Source: VMCP01 sp965659745
GTDB lineage: Bacteria; Bacteroidota; Bacteroidia; NS11-12g; UBA955
Assembly (NCBI GenBank): GCA_965659745.1
Contig: CBFHXF010000044.1
Location: forward strand, 1-15,851
Reading direction: 5' to 3'
Length of the DNA stretch: 15,851 nucleotides
Shown here: one piece after another, positions 1-6,976 of the stretch
How positions within the stretch are numbered: position 1 is the first letter of the stretch
How the letters are laid out: the number at the start of each line of letters is the position of its first letter
Notes under the pieces: model-generated
Seen by the model: the letters and a program-made list of their open reading frames with translations, nothing else
Databases searched by the model: none
Told to the model about the DNA's origin: nothing
Translations under genes and position numbers: made by a program

Positions 1-37
1 CTCCGCCCGTAACAAAGATGTATTTAGTTCGATTCAT
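1..37 (-). CDS. pyrG: CTP synthase, N-terminal fragment (cut by window edge)
   Basis: Only 12 codons are in the window. Reading leftward from the ATG at 35-37 gives MNRTKYIFVTGG, which matches the strongly conserved N-terminus of CTP synthase, where this strand leads into the synthetase-domain P-loop. The enzyme converts UTP to CTP using ATP and glutamine, in the cytoplasm. A consensus Bacteroidota -7 box (59-66) lies 21 bases upstream of the ATG, and the end of ilvE is 85 bases upstream. The identification rests on the N-terminal match alone; the rest of the gene is outside the window. Confidence 0.75.
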   Translation of the reverse strand, partial: MNRTKYIFVTGG

Positions 38-58
38 GGAAAGTAATGCTACGGGATG

Positions 59-66
59 CAAAACTA
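59..66 (-). promoter_or_regulatory. Candidate -7 box for pyrG
   Basis: On the minus strand this reads TAGTTTTG, a full match to the Bacteroidota TAnnTTTG -7 element. Transcription would start near position 52 and leave a leader of about 15 bases before pyrG. No clear -33 TTG is visible at the usual distance. The box lies inside the downstream arm of the ilvE hairpin, so the terminator and promoter overlap. Confidence 0.4.
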
Positions 67-108
67 CCTTTAATTTCCCCGTAACGAAAAATTAATAAAG
101 GTAGTTTT
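60..108 (-). terminator. Hairpin between ilvE and pyrG, probable ilvE terminator
   Basis: A perfect 12-bp inverted repeat: AAAACTACCTTT at 60-71 and its complement AAAGGTAGTTTT at 97-108, with a 25-base loop. The minus-strand transcript leaving ilvE (stop at 123-125) would form this stem and end in UUUU. The stem is AT-rich and the U-run short, so termination may be weak. Confidence 0.5.
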
Positions 109-122
109 CAACAAGATTTGCC

Positions 123-1181
123 CTATAAAATTTCTACCCAATTAAAGGGATCTGAAATTCGGCAAACTTTTAAATCATCAAGGAAATTTTTAACGGTCTG
201 TGAGGCCTGATTTTTATTTTCATCAAAAATAGTATGATACGTACCTCTAAACCCGAATCCGTCTAAATTAATAAGGGTAGCGGCGGTTCCGGTGATGAAA
301 AGTTCTTTGATTTCAGACTTCCGGTCTATCAATTCTTGAACGGATAAAGGTCTTTCTGTAACTGTGTAACCCAAATGCTTCAATGCAATAATTACTGATT
401 CTCTAGTAATACCAGCAAGCAAGGTATGGGTTAGGGAAGGGGTTACAATTTCATTTTCGAAAACCGCAAAGAAATTGGTAGTACCTGTTTCCTCAACAAA
501 CTTATGTTCGATAGGGTCGGTCCATAATATCTGATCGTAACCTTCCTTTTGCGCCAAAGCGGTAGGATACAGTGCAGCACCATAATTTCCTGCACATTTC
601 GTAAATCCAACACCACCCGGTGCGGCACGACTGTACTCTTCTTCCACCTTAACGCGAAGGGCTTTGTTGTAATAAGGGCCTACCGGACAACAAAAAATGG
701 CAAAACGATAGTTATCACTTGGTTTTACGCCAATGAAATCGTCGGTTGCAAACATATAAGGACGCACATATAATGCGCCACCCTCGGTTCTTGGAACCCA
801 TTGACGATCTAATTGCAATAAGGTTTCAAGAGATTGTAAAAATAATTCTTCTGGAATTTCGGGCATGGCCATGCGCACTGCAGAACGATTCAAGCGCTTT
901 GCGTTTTCTACCGGTCTAAAAATGGTAATGTCTTTGTCGTTTTGAGTACTTGCAAAGGCCTTCATGCCTTCGAAAATTGCTTGACCATAATGAATTGAAC
1001 TAGTTGCAGGACTCAAGCTGAAGGGTCCATAAGGAACGATGCGTAAATCGGTCCATTCCCCGTTTTTATAATCCGCCACGAACATGTGATCGGTGAAAAT
1101 TTTACCAAAGCCAATATTTTTTGGATCAAATTGAGAAATTCTGCTCTCTTTTACGTTTTCAACCTTAATTTCGAACTTCAT
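123..1181 (-). CDS. ilvE: Branched-chain amino acid aminotransferase
   Basis: This is a PLP-dependent (fold type IV) cytoplasmic aminotransferase that interconverts leucine, isoleucine and valine with their 2-oxo acids using glutamate/2-oxoglutarate. The 352-residue protein fits the longer BCAT subfamily. Visible signatures are SSIHYGQAIFEGMKAF (61-76), the arginine-containing YVRPYMFATD (138-147), GGVGFTKCAGNYG (189-201) with K195 as the likely Schiff-base lysine, and EETGTTNFF (230-238), which contributes to phosphate and carboxylate binding. The ATG at 1179-1181 gives the usual N-terminus. It is divergent from the gene at 1212 with only 30 bases between starts. A TAnnTTTG box sits 5 bases from the ATG. 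A hairpin follows the stop. Identity is secure. Confidence 0.95.
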   Translation of the reverse strand: MKFEIKVENVKESRISQFDPKNIGFGKIFTDHMFVADYKNGEWTDLRIVPYGPFSLSPATSSIHYGQAIFEGMKAFASTQNDKDITIFRPVENAKRLNRSAVRMAMPEIPEELFLQSLETLLQLDRQWVPRTEGGALYVRPYMFATDDFIGVKPSDNYRFAIFCCPVGPYYNKALRVKVEEEYSRAAPGGVGFTKCAGNYGAALYPTALAQKEGYDQILWTDPIEHKFVEETGTTNFFAVFENEIVTPSLTHTLLAGITRESVIIALKHLGYTVTERPLSVQELIDRKSEIKELFITGTAATLINLDGFGFRGTYHTIFDENKNQASQTVKNFLDDLKVCRISDPFNWVEIL

Positions 1182-1186
1182 TGTTC

Positions 1187-1194
1187 CAAAAATA
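1187..1194 (-). promoter_or_regulatory. Candidate -7 box for ilvE
   Basis: The minus strand reads TATTTTTG, a full TAnnTTTG match, ending only 5 bases before the ilvE ATG. If used, the start of transcription would fall at or next to the start codon, giving a leaderless or nearly leaderless mRNA. No good -33 TTG is seen. Confidence 0.35.
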
Positions 1195-1211
1195 CAAACA
1201 AAAGCACGTTT

Positions 1212-1889
1212 ATGGGGAAAGAAGACCTAATTGTGGATAATCCGTTATTATTAACATCCTTGTTTGAAAAGGGCATTTTCGCTATTCCCGACGAGGGGAA
1301 TGGCATTAAAACCCCAACCAAACCGAAACCAGTAACCGAGCCAAACGAAGAAATTCCGGCAACGCCTTTAGTTTCGATTCCCCCGGCAAGCGCAGCTGAA
1401 ATACCGGCAAAATCAGCGCAAAAGGAAGAAGGTTCAGCAACGCCTTTAGTTTCGATTCCCCCGGCAGGCGCAGCGGAAACACTTGCAAAATCAGCGCAAA
1501 AGGAAGAAGGTTCAGCAACGCCTTTAGTTTCGATTCCCTTGGTAGAAGTGATACATATTGTGGTAGAAACCGGAAATAGCCCCTACAAAACAGAGACGAT
1601 ACCTAATGCCATGATGGCCTTGGGTAAGATTCTAAACAATGTCGTTCCGAGTTTTGTGATTTTAGATTTATCGGAATTGGGGGATGATGTAGCTGCGTAT
1701 GTTCAACGGGTTCCGCCCACCACTAAAATTGTGCTATGGGCAGCAGAATCGCCAGAATCGCAAAAAATAAAACCCGATGCCCAACGGATATTAATATTGA
1801 GCATGCCTTCAGTGATGTTATCTTCTCAAGAGAAAAAGGCCGATCATTGGAATCGCATTAAGGCGTTTTTTGTTCAGTCTAGGGTATAG
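1212..1889 (+). CDS. Uncharacterised protein with proline/alanine-rich repeat linker
   Basis: A 225-residue protein of unknown function. The open frame extends upstream to 1086 but overlaps ilvE there, so the ATG at 1212 is preferred. The N-terminal segment (LLTSLFEKGIFAIPDE, about residues 13-28) is followed by a Pro/Ala/Glu-rich linker made of an in-frame 26-residue repeat (about 50-108), then a compact C-terminal domain with alternating strand-like and helix-like segments (VIHIVVETG, MMALGKILNNV, SFVILDLSEL, TKIVLWAAE). The ending, with a lysine shortly before W..IKAFF, faintly recalls small DNA polymerase III psi-like (HolD-like) proteins of this phylum; this is a weak guess from pattern, not a recognised domain. 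No signal peptide is seen. The last residues and the TAG stop are formed by the adjoining heptad repeat array. Confidence 0.7.
   Translation: MGKEDLIVDNPLLLTSLFEKGIFAIPDEGNGIKTPTKPKPVTEPNEEIPATPLVSIPPASAAEIPAKSAQKEEGSATPLVSIPPAGAAETLAKSAQKEEGSATPLVSIPLVEVIHIVVETGNSPYKTETIPNAMMALGKILNNVVPSFVILDLSELGDDVAAYVQRVPPTTKIVLWAAESPESQKIKPDAQRILILSMPSVMLSSQEKKADHWNRIKAFFVQSRV
1361..1538 (+). repeat. In-frame 78-bp tandem repeat (about 2.3 copies)
   Basis: Copies lie at 1361-1438 and 1439-1516 (73 of 78 bases identical), with 22 bases of a third at 1517-1538. The unit encodes 26 residues (core ATPLVSIPPA..AAE and AKSAQKEEG), so copy-number change would lengthen or shorten the linker without a frameshift. 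Confidence 0.9.
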
Positions 1890-2040
1890 AGTTTAGAGTC
1901 TAGGGTCTAGAGTCTAGAGTTGAGCGTTTAGAGACTGAAGTTTAGGGGCGAAAATCTCGAAGCTAAAGGCTAGAAGCCAAATGCCAACTGCTAGAAGCCA
2001 ACTGCCAACTGCTAGAAGCCAACTGCTAGAAGCCAAAATT
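1880..2040. repeat. Heptanucleotide repeat array between convergent genes
   Basis: Twenty-three consecutive 7-base words run in phase from 1880 to 2040. They begin as TAGAGTC/TAGGGTC/TAGAGTT (1880-1949), pass through degenerate words such as TCGAAGC and TAAAGGC, and end as alternating TAGAAGC and CAACTGC (1971-2033). The array covers the whole intergenic gap, provides the TAG stop of the plus-strand gene and abuts the TAA stop of the minus-strand MFS gene. Confidence 0.85.
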
Positions 2041-3332
2041 TAAGGACGAGACGGTTTTAGTTTGTCTGATTTTAAGAAAAGCATAATAACCATTCCTACG
2101 ATAAAGAAAACCATGAGTACCACAATGCCGTTGCGCATGCTTCCGGTAATCTGATCTACGAATCCCCAGGCAAACGTACCCAATACAATGGCTACCTTCT
2201 CGGTTACTTCATAAAATGAAAAATACGATGCATTATCGGTATCACCAGGGATCAATTTAGCATAGGTAGCGCGTGAAATACTTTGAATTCCCCCCATAAC
2301 GGTACCCACCAAACAGGCCAATCCGAAGAATTGATTGGGCTGCTTTTCTTCTATAAAATACGCCAAATAACACCCAATGGTCCAAATCGATAAAGCTAAA
2401 ATTATAGAAACTTTATTGCCTTTTTTATTAGCCAACCACGCAAAGAAATAGGCACCACCTACCCCAATAACTTGAATCAATAAAATGGTTTTAATCATGT
2501 CGGAGGATTCGAGTTTTAGCTCGTTTTGACCGAATAAAGTAGCTACGTATAATACGGTTTGAACACCCATGGTATATACGAAGAAGGATGCCAAAAAGAC
2601 TTTGGCGGGTTTCATGGTCATGAGGTTTTTAAATACGCCGCGTAATTCTTCGTACCCTTTCCATACGGAAACACCTGGTTTCGGCGTGGTATTGCCGGGG
2701 AGTTTATACAGGGGCCATAAAGACCATAAAAACCACCAAATTCCTACCGTGAGAAATCCGATTCGAAAGGGAAGCGTTTCCGTCGCCGATGGGGGTTGCA
2801 AGCCAAACCAATGTGATTTTTGAAGAAACAAAATATTGACAATAAGTAAAATAACGCTTCCGATATATCCCATGGTAAAGCCGCGTGCCGATAAGGTATC
2901 GAATCGATCGGGGGTAGCGATTTCGGGCAAATACGCATTATAAAATACCAAACTACCGGCAAATCCCAAAGTCGCAAACATGAAAGCCGTAAGTCCGAAT
3001 AGGTAATTCTGTCCATCGAAAAAGAATAAACTAGAACAGCTCACCGAACCTAAAATCATAAAAAAGCGCATGTAGCGTTTTTTATTTCCCCTCGCATCGG
3101 CAAGTCCGGATAGAAAGGGCACAAAAAGTGCATTGATTAAAAACGCAGCCGATAGGAAAAAGGCAAACAAGGCCGTATTCTTATATTCTGATCCAAAAAA
3201 TTCCAATGTATCCTTCGTGTAAAGTCCGTAAAATACCGGAAACATAGCCGAAGTAATACTCAAGGAATACACGCTATTGGCCCAATCGTACATGGTCCAA
3301 GCGCGTAGGGTAGCGGGATGGTTCTTTTCCAC
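2040..3332 (-). CDS. MFS transporter, UMF1 / Atg22-like family
   Basis: An integral inner-membrane transporter of the major facilitator superfamily, about 12 hydrophobic segments. The N-terminal motif (AWTMYDWANSVYSL, residues about 11-24) and the loop 2-3 motif SGLADARGNKKRYM place it in the UMF1 family, related to the Atg22 vacuolar effluxer; substrate unknown. The GTG at 3330-3332 is chosen because it gives a short N-terminus (MEKNHPATLRAW) directly before the family motif. An in-frame ATG at 3405-3407 would add 25 residues that look unconserved and overlap the end of clpX by 37 bases, so that longer form is the alternative. It follows clpX with no room for a separate terminator and is probably the last gene of the tig-clpP-clpX transcript. 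The function in that context is unclear. Confidence 0.88.
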   Translation of the reverse strand: MEKNHPATLRAWTMYDWANSVYSLSITSAMFPVFYGLYTKDTLEFFGSEYKNTALFAFFLSAAFLINALFVPFLSGLADARGNKKRYMRFFMILGSVSCSSLFFFDGQNYLFGLTAFMFATLGFAGSLVFYNAYLPEIATPDRFDTLSARGFTMGYIGSVILLIVNILFLQKSHWFGLQPPSATETLPFRIGFLTVGIWWFLWSLWPLYKLPGNTTPKPGVSVWKGYEELRGVFKNLMTMKPAKVFLASFFVYTMGVQTVLYVATLFGQNELKLESSDMIKTILLIQVIGVGGAYFFAWLANKKGNKVSIILALSIWTIGCYLAYFIEEKQPNQFFGLACLVGTVMGGIQSISRATYAKLIPGDTDNASYFSFYEVTEKVAIVLGTFAWGFVDQITGSMRNGIVVLMVFFIVGMVIMLFLKSDKLKPSRP

Positions 3333-3370
3333 GCCGCAATATAAGAATTGTGTGTGATACTTAATGTTAA

Positions 3371-4633
3371 CTAACTCGCGTACTTGAGATTTTCCACCGC
3401 TAACCACTCTTCTTCTGCGATTTTACGGGTAATCCGTAATTTTTTAGTCTTCTTTTCTTCAGAGGGAATTTCAAACATAAATCGCTTGAACACGGTTTCG
3501 CAAATACCTCTTAAACCGCGAGCCCCCAGTTTATTCAATAAAGCCAAATCCACAATAAAATCGATAGCGTCATCGTCTAGTTGTAGGGTAACGCCTTCTA
3601 AAGCAAATAATTTTTGATACTGCTTTATTAATGCATTTTTAGGTTCCAACAAGATCCGGCGTAACTCGTTTTTGCCCAAGGGTTCTAAGGCGGTAATAAT
3701 AGGAATACGTCCGATTATTTCTGGAATAAGTCCAAATGATTTTAAATCGGATGCGTTTACTTGACTTAATAAACGCTGGGGATTGATTTCTTTTACCTCG
3801 CGCGATTTAAAGCCCAAAGATTGGTTACGCAACCTACGTCCGATCATTTTATCAATACCATCGAAAGCGCCTCCGCAAATAAATAAGATATTAGAGGTGT
3901 CGAGTTTAACGTATTTCTGATCGGGATGTTTGCGACCGCCTTCTGGTGCAACATTGGCAATAGTTCCTTCTAAAATTTTTAATAAACCTTGCTGTACGCC
4001 TTCTCCGCTTACATCGCGGGTAATGGAAGGGTTATCGGATTTTCTTGAAATCTTATCGATTTCATCGATGTAGATAATGCCCTTCTGTGCCAATTCTGGC
4101 TTGTAATTGGCTACTTGCAATAAACGAGAAAGGATACTTTCTACGTCTTCCCCTACATAACCGGCTTCGGTTAATACAGTGGCATCGGCTATGGTGAAAG
4201 GAACGTTTAAAAGCTTGGCCAGTGATTTGGCCAATAATGTTTTTCCCGTTCCCGTTTCACCTACCAATAAAATATTACTCTTTTCAATTTCTACTTCGTC
4301 GGAAGCATCTTGATTATTAATCCGTTTGTAATGGTTGTAAACGGCGATGGCTAATGAACGCTTTGCCTCGTCTTGGCCAATTACATATTGATCTAAATGT
4401 TCTTTGATAAATCCAGGGGTAGGTAAGGGTTTTGCATCGGTTTCCATAACGGTCTCGATCGCCTTGGAATCTTTTTTCGTCCCCGGCTTCTCGATTCCCA
4501 ATTCTTTAGAAACAATGTTATGAGCTTGTTCGGCACACTGTTCGCAAATATTCCCCTCTAAGCCAGAAATCAAAATGATGGCTTCTTCCTTTTTGCGACC
4601 GCAAAACGAACACGTTTGTCCTTTACCTTTCAT
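3371..4633 (-). CDS. clpX: ATP-dependent Clp protease ATP-binding subunit ClpX
   Basis: A hexameric AAA+ unfoldase that recognises substrates, unfolds them and feeds them to ClpP in the cytoplasm. The 420-residue protein is full length. It shows the N-terminal zinc-binding domain with four cysteines (C8, C11, C30, C33), Walker A GETGTGKT (125-132), the pore loop GYVGED (158-163), Walker B IIYIDEIDK (186-194), the RKH loop (234-236), the ClpP-docking loop with LGF (273-275) in place of the commoner IGF, and the sensor-2 region LGARGLR. Its ATG is 3 bases after the clpP stop, so the two are co-transcribed and probably translationally linked. Confidence 0.98.
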   Translation of the reverse strand: MKGKGQTCSFCGRKKEEAIILISGLEGNICEQCAEQAHNIVSKELGIEKPGTKKDSKAIETVMETDAKPLPTPGFIKEHLDQYVIGQDEAKRSLAIAVYNHYKRINNQDASDEVEIEKSNILLVGETGTGKTLLAKSLAKLLNVPFTIADATVLTEAGYVGEDVESILSRLLQVANYKPELAQKGIIYIDEIDKISRKSDNPSITRDVSGEGVQQGLLKILEGTIANVAPEGGRKHPDQKYVKLDTSNILFICGGAFDGIDKMIGRRLRNQSLGFKSREVKEINPQRLLSQVNASDLKSFGLIPEIIGRIPIITALEPLGKNELRRILLEPKNALIKQYQKLFALEGVTLQLDDDAIDFIVDLALLNKLGARGLRGICETVFKRFMFEIPSEEKKTKKLRITRKIAEEEWLAVENLKYAS

Positions 4634-4636
4634 GAA

Positions 4637-5332
4637 TTATTTATCTCTGCGTTGACCTAAAACCTCATCAATCATACCGTATTCTTTGGCTTCCTCTGCA
4701 GTCATCCAATAATCACGATCGCTGTCTTTTTCGATTCGATCATAAGGTTGACCCGAATGATGCGCCAAAATATCATACAATTCTTTCTTCAATTTAGAGA
4801 TTTCCTTGTAGGTGATTTCGATATCACTGGCCTGACCTTGAGCTCCGCCTAAGGGTTGGTGAATCATAATGCGGCTGTGGGGAAGGGCGGTACGTTTGCC
4901 TTTCTCTCCGGCAGTCATCAACACCGCACCCATACTCGCTGCCATACCGGTACAAATAGTAGCCACATCCGAACTGATATACTGCATGGTATCGTAAATG
5001 GCCAATCCAGCATAAACCGATCCACCGGGACTGTTAACATAGATTTGGATATCGCGGTTGGGGTTAGTAGATTCTAAAAATAACAACTGTCCCATGATGA
5101 TATTAGCCACATTGTCGTAAATGGGAACGCCCAAGAAGATAATGCGATCCATCATCAAACGCGAGAAAATATCCATCGCTACGGCATTCATCTGACGCTC
5201 CTCGATGATATTAGGCGTTAAGTTATAGATGCCCGACACCTCTGCAGTGATTTCAGCATATTTGTCAACATACAAGCTATTCAAACCTAAATGCTTGGTT
5301 GCGTACTTTTTGAATTCTTTTCCGTAGTCCAT
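4637..5332 (-). CDS. clpP: ATP-dependent Clp protease proteolytic subunit ClpP
   Basis: A tetradecameric serine protease that degrades proteins delivered by ClpX. The 231-residue sequence shows the catalytic triad S133 (in GMAASMGA), H158 (in MIHQPLGG) and D207 (in DSDRDYWM), with the family's usual Ser-His and His-Asp spacings of 25 and 49. The NSPGGSV oxyanion-hole region is at 100-106. An N-terminal extension of about 35 residues before the conserved core may be a propeptide, as often seen in ClpP. The gene lies 32 bases downstream of tig and 3 bases upstream of clpX. A TAnnTTTG box (5345-5352) in the tig-clpP gap may give clpPX its own promoter. Confidence 0.98.
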   Translation of the reverse strand: MDYGKEFKKYATKHLGLNSLYVDKYAEITAEVSGIYNLTPNIIEERQMNAVAMDIFSRLMMDRIIFLGVPIYDNVANIIMGQLLFLESTNPNRDIQIYVNSPGGSVYAGLAIYDTMQYISSDVATICTGMAASMGAVLMTAGEKGKRTALPHSRIMIHQPLGGAQGQASDIEITYKEISKLKKELYDILAHHSGQPYDRIEKDSDRDYWMTAEEAKEYGMIDEVLGQRRDK

Positions 5333-5344
5333 ATCTATTTATAA

Positions 5345-5352
5345 CAAAGATA
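5345..5352 (-). promoter_or_regulatory. Candidate -7 box for clpP-clpX
   Basis: The minus strand reads TATCTTTG, a full match to the Bacteroidota TAnnTTTG element, 12 bases before the clpP ATG and inside the 32-base gap after tig. It would allow clpPX expression independent of tig. A convincing -33 TTG is not visible. Confidence 0.45.
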
Positions 5353-5364
5353 AAAGGTTTTTGA

Positions 5365-6750
5365 TTATTCGCCGTGTTGGTGCTTATGGGTATTCACGTG
5401 TTTGAAATAATCTTCCACGTTTACTTTCTTTTCTTTGAGGGAAATTTTTTCCTTAGCTGCATCATAGGCCTTGCGATAAATAACGCGGTCGTTCATTTGA
5501 GAAATGAATTCCTGTTCGCCAAATCGCTTCATGACCGTTTCAGTTAAGAAGGAATCATTGATATCTAAGTTCAAACCGTATTGACGGTACATACCCAAAT
5601 AATACAATTTCGCCTCTTGGATGATTTCTTCTTGATCGGCTTTCAAATCATGAGTCGAAGCAATTTTGTCGATAATCAATCGACGTACCAACGCTTCTCT
5701 CTCTTTGCCGTATTTCTCTTCAATGTTTTCTGGGGTATAATCTTCCTGCTTGGTAGCGGTTAACCAACGCTTCAAGAATTCATCGGGCAAGTTGAAAGTG
5801 TGATTCTTCAATAATAAATGTCCGATTTCGTGATCCAACCATAAAGACGCCTCATTTTCGTAGTATTTCTCTAGATTAGCTTTTACACGTGCACGGTATT
5901 CTTCTTCTGTTTTGGGAGCATCGTCACCTGGGAACGTCTCTGCAAAATATTCAGCAGTGAGTTCAGGCATAATTCGGGTTTTGATTTCCGTAACTGCCAC
6001 GTTGAAATCTTTAGATAAATCGTTGATGCCTTCTTTTGCAATTCCCAAAGAATTGGTAATAACGGTTTCGTTGCTATTGAAAATAACGCGAACATCGCAT
6101 TTGATTTCAGCTCCTTTTTGAACCCCTACAAAAGACTTCATCAATTTCTTATCTTCTATCATAGAAGGCACAAAACTGATAGGTTTGGCATTAACGCCGC
6201 CGTCTAAAGGATTTCCATTCTCATCTAATTCTGTAACTTCTGCGTAAACGATGCTTTCGTCATCAGATGTTTCAGTATCTTCCATTTGAGAACGCTGCTT
6301 ACGGGCATGGTCTATGTCTTCGTCTACTTCCTTATCGGTAACTTCAATTTTGAAAATTTCTAAAGTGTCTTTTTCGTTGATAGAAAGTTCAAACTGAGGA
6401 CTCAAACCAATATCAAAAGCAAAGGTGAATGAATCGCTATTTTCGATATCCAACTGACTTTCGATGCGCTCAGAACCGATAGGATAACCTAAGATATCAA
6501 GGTTCTCTTCCTTTATATAGTCATTCAAACGATCTGAAGCCATTTGCTGAATCTCATCGGCAAGTACGGATTTTCCGTAAAGCTTATTGATCATTCCCAA
6601 CGGTGCTTTACCGGGACGGAAACCATTAATTCTGGCCGTTTTTTGAATTTTCTTGATTTGCTGATCTACTTTATCTTGGTAGTCTGCCTTGCTGAGTTCC
6701 ACTACTACTGTAGCTTCCAACTCACTGTGTTTTTCTAAACGAGTATTCAC
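5365..6750 (-). CDS. tig: Trigger factor, ribosome-associated chaperone
   Basis: A chaperone that binds at the ribosomal exit tunnel and shields nascent chains. The 461-residue protein has the N-terminal ribosome-binding domain with the signature GFRPGKAP (about 43-50) and GKSVLADEI just after it, a central region (about 160-245) where other species have an FKBP-type prolyl isomerase domain but which here looks diverged, and a long helical C-terminal chaperone domain ending in a His-rich tail (HVNTHKHQHGE). The start is a GTG at 6748-6750; no in-frame ATG lies close by and the resulting N-terminus (MNTRLEKHSELEATVVVEL) fits the family. It is first in the tig-clpP-clpX order, a common arrangement in bacteria. 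Confidence 0.96.
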   Translation of the reverse strand: MNTRLEKHSELEATVVVELSKADYQDKVDQQIKKIQKTARINGFRPGKAPLGMINKLYGKSVLADEIQQMASDRLNDYIKEENLDILGYPIGSERIESQLDIENSDSFTFAFDIGLSPQFELSINEKDTLEIFKIEVTDKEVDEDIDHARKQRSQMEDTETSDDESIVYAEVTELDENGNPLDGGVNAKPISFVPSMIEDKKLMKSFVGVQKGAEIKCDVRVIFNSNETVITNSLGIAKEGINDLSKDFNVAVTEIKTRIMPELTAEYFAETFPGDDAPKTEEEYRARVKANLEKYYENEASLWLDHEIGHLLLKNHTFNLPDEFLKRWLTATKQEDYTPENIEEKYGKEREALVRRLIIDKIASTHDLKADQEEIIQEAKLYYLGMYRQYGLNLDINDSFLTETVMKRFGEQEFISQMNDRVIYRKAYDAAKEKISLKEKKVNVEDYFKHVNTHKHQHGE

Positions 6751-6784
6751 AATGCGATTATGTTACGATATACTTAGGTTAAAC

Positions 6785-6809
6785 AAAAAATGGAACCTGA
6801 TGTTCCATT
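6785..6809 (-). terminator. Rho-independent terminator after tRNA-Leu
   Basis: On the minus strand the stem AATGGAAC / GTTCCATT (arms 6802-6809 and 6789-6796) with a 5-base loop is followed by a run of T (6790-6785, overlapping the stem end). It lies 11 bases beyond the tRNA CCA end and separates the tRNA from tig. Confidence 0.75.
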
Positions 6810-6819
6810 CTTTGGATTG

Positions 6820-6904
6820 TGGTGCACGTGGAGGGAGTCGAACCCCCACGCCTCGCGGCGCTAGATCCTAAGTCTAGTGCGTCTACCAATTTCGCCACAC
6901 GTGC
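6820..6904 (-). tRNA. tRNA-Leu, anticodon UAG
   Basis: An 85-base tRNA on the minus strand. The acceptor arms GCACGTG (5') and CACGTGC (3') pair over 7 bp, with discriminator A and an encoded CCA. The anticodon stem CTAGA/TCTAG closes the loop CTTAGGA, whose anticodon is TAG (decodes CUA and related CUN Leu codons). A long variable arm (CGCCGCGAGGCG) and GGGGGTTCGACTCCC T-arm confirm a class II leucine tRNA. Confidence 0.97.
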
Positions 6905-6908
6905 AGAC

Positions 6909-6960
6909 TCAATAATTATCGTTTTTTAAACGAGTGTGCAAAAGTACATATAATTATTGA
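6909..6960. repeat. Nested inverted repeats around the tRNA-Leu promoter
   Basis: A perfect 11-bp inverted repeat (TCAATAATTAT at 6909-6919, ATAATTATTGA at 6950-6960) encloses a smaller palindrome TCGTTT-TTT-AAACGA (6919-6933) and the -7 box at 6939-6946. It could form a cruciform or be an operator; no binding protein is suggested by the sequence. Confidence 0.6.
6939..6946 (-). promoter_or_regulatory. -7 box for tRNA-Leu
   Basis: The minus strand reads TACTTTTG, a full TAnnTTTG match, 34 bases upstream of the mature tRNA 5' end. Transcription would start near 6932 and leave a leader of roughly 28 bases for 5' processing. Confidence 0.5.
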
Positions 6961-6976
6961 AATATTCCTAATCAAA

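Noticed and set aside
1086..1211. Longer N-terminus for the gene at 1212-1889
   Set aside because: The extension would overlap the start of ilvE and read its antisense strand; the ATG at 1212 gives a clean divergent arrangement.
3333..3407. N-terminal extension of the MFS transporter to the ATG at 3407
   Set aside because: It overlaps the end of clpX and adds residues without resemblance to the family. The GTG at 3332 places the start just before the conserved motif, although the longer form cannot be excluded.
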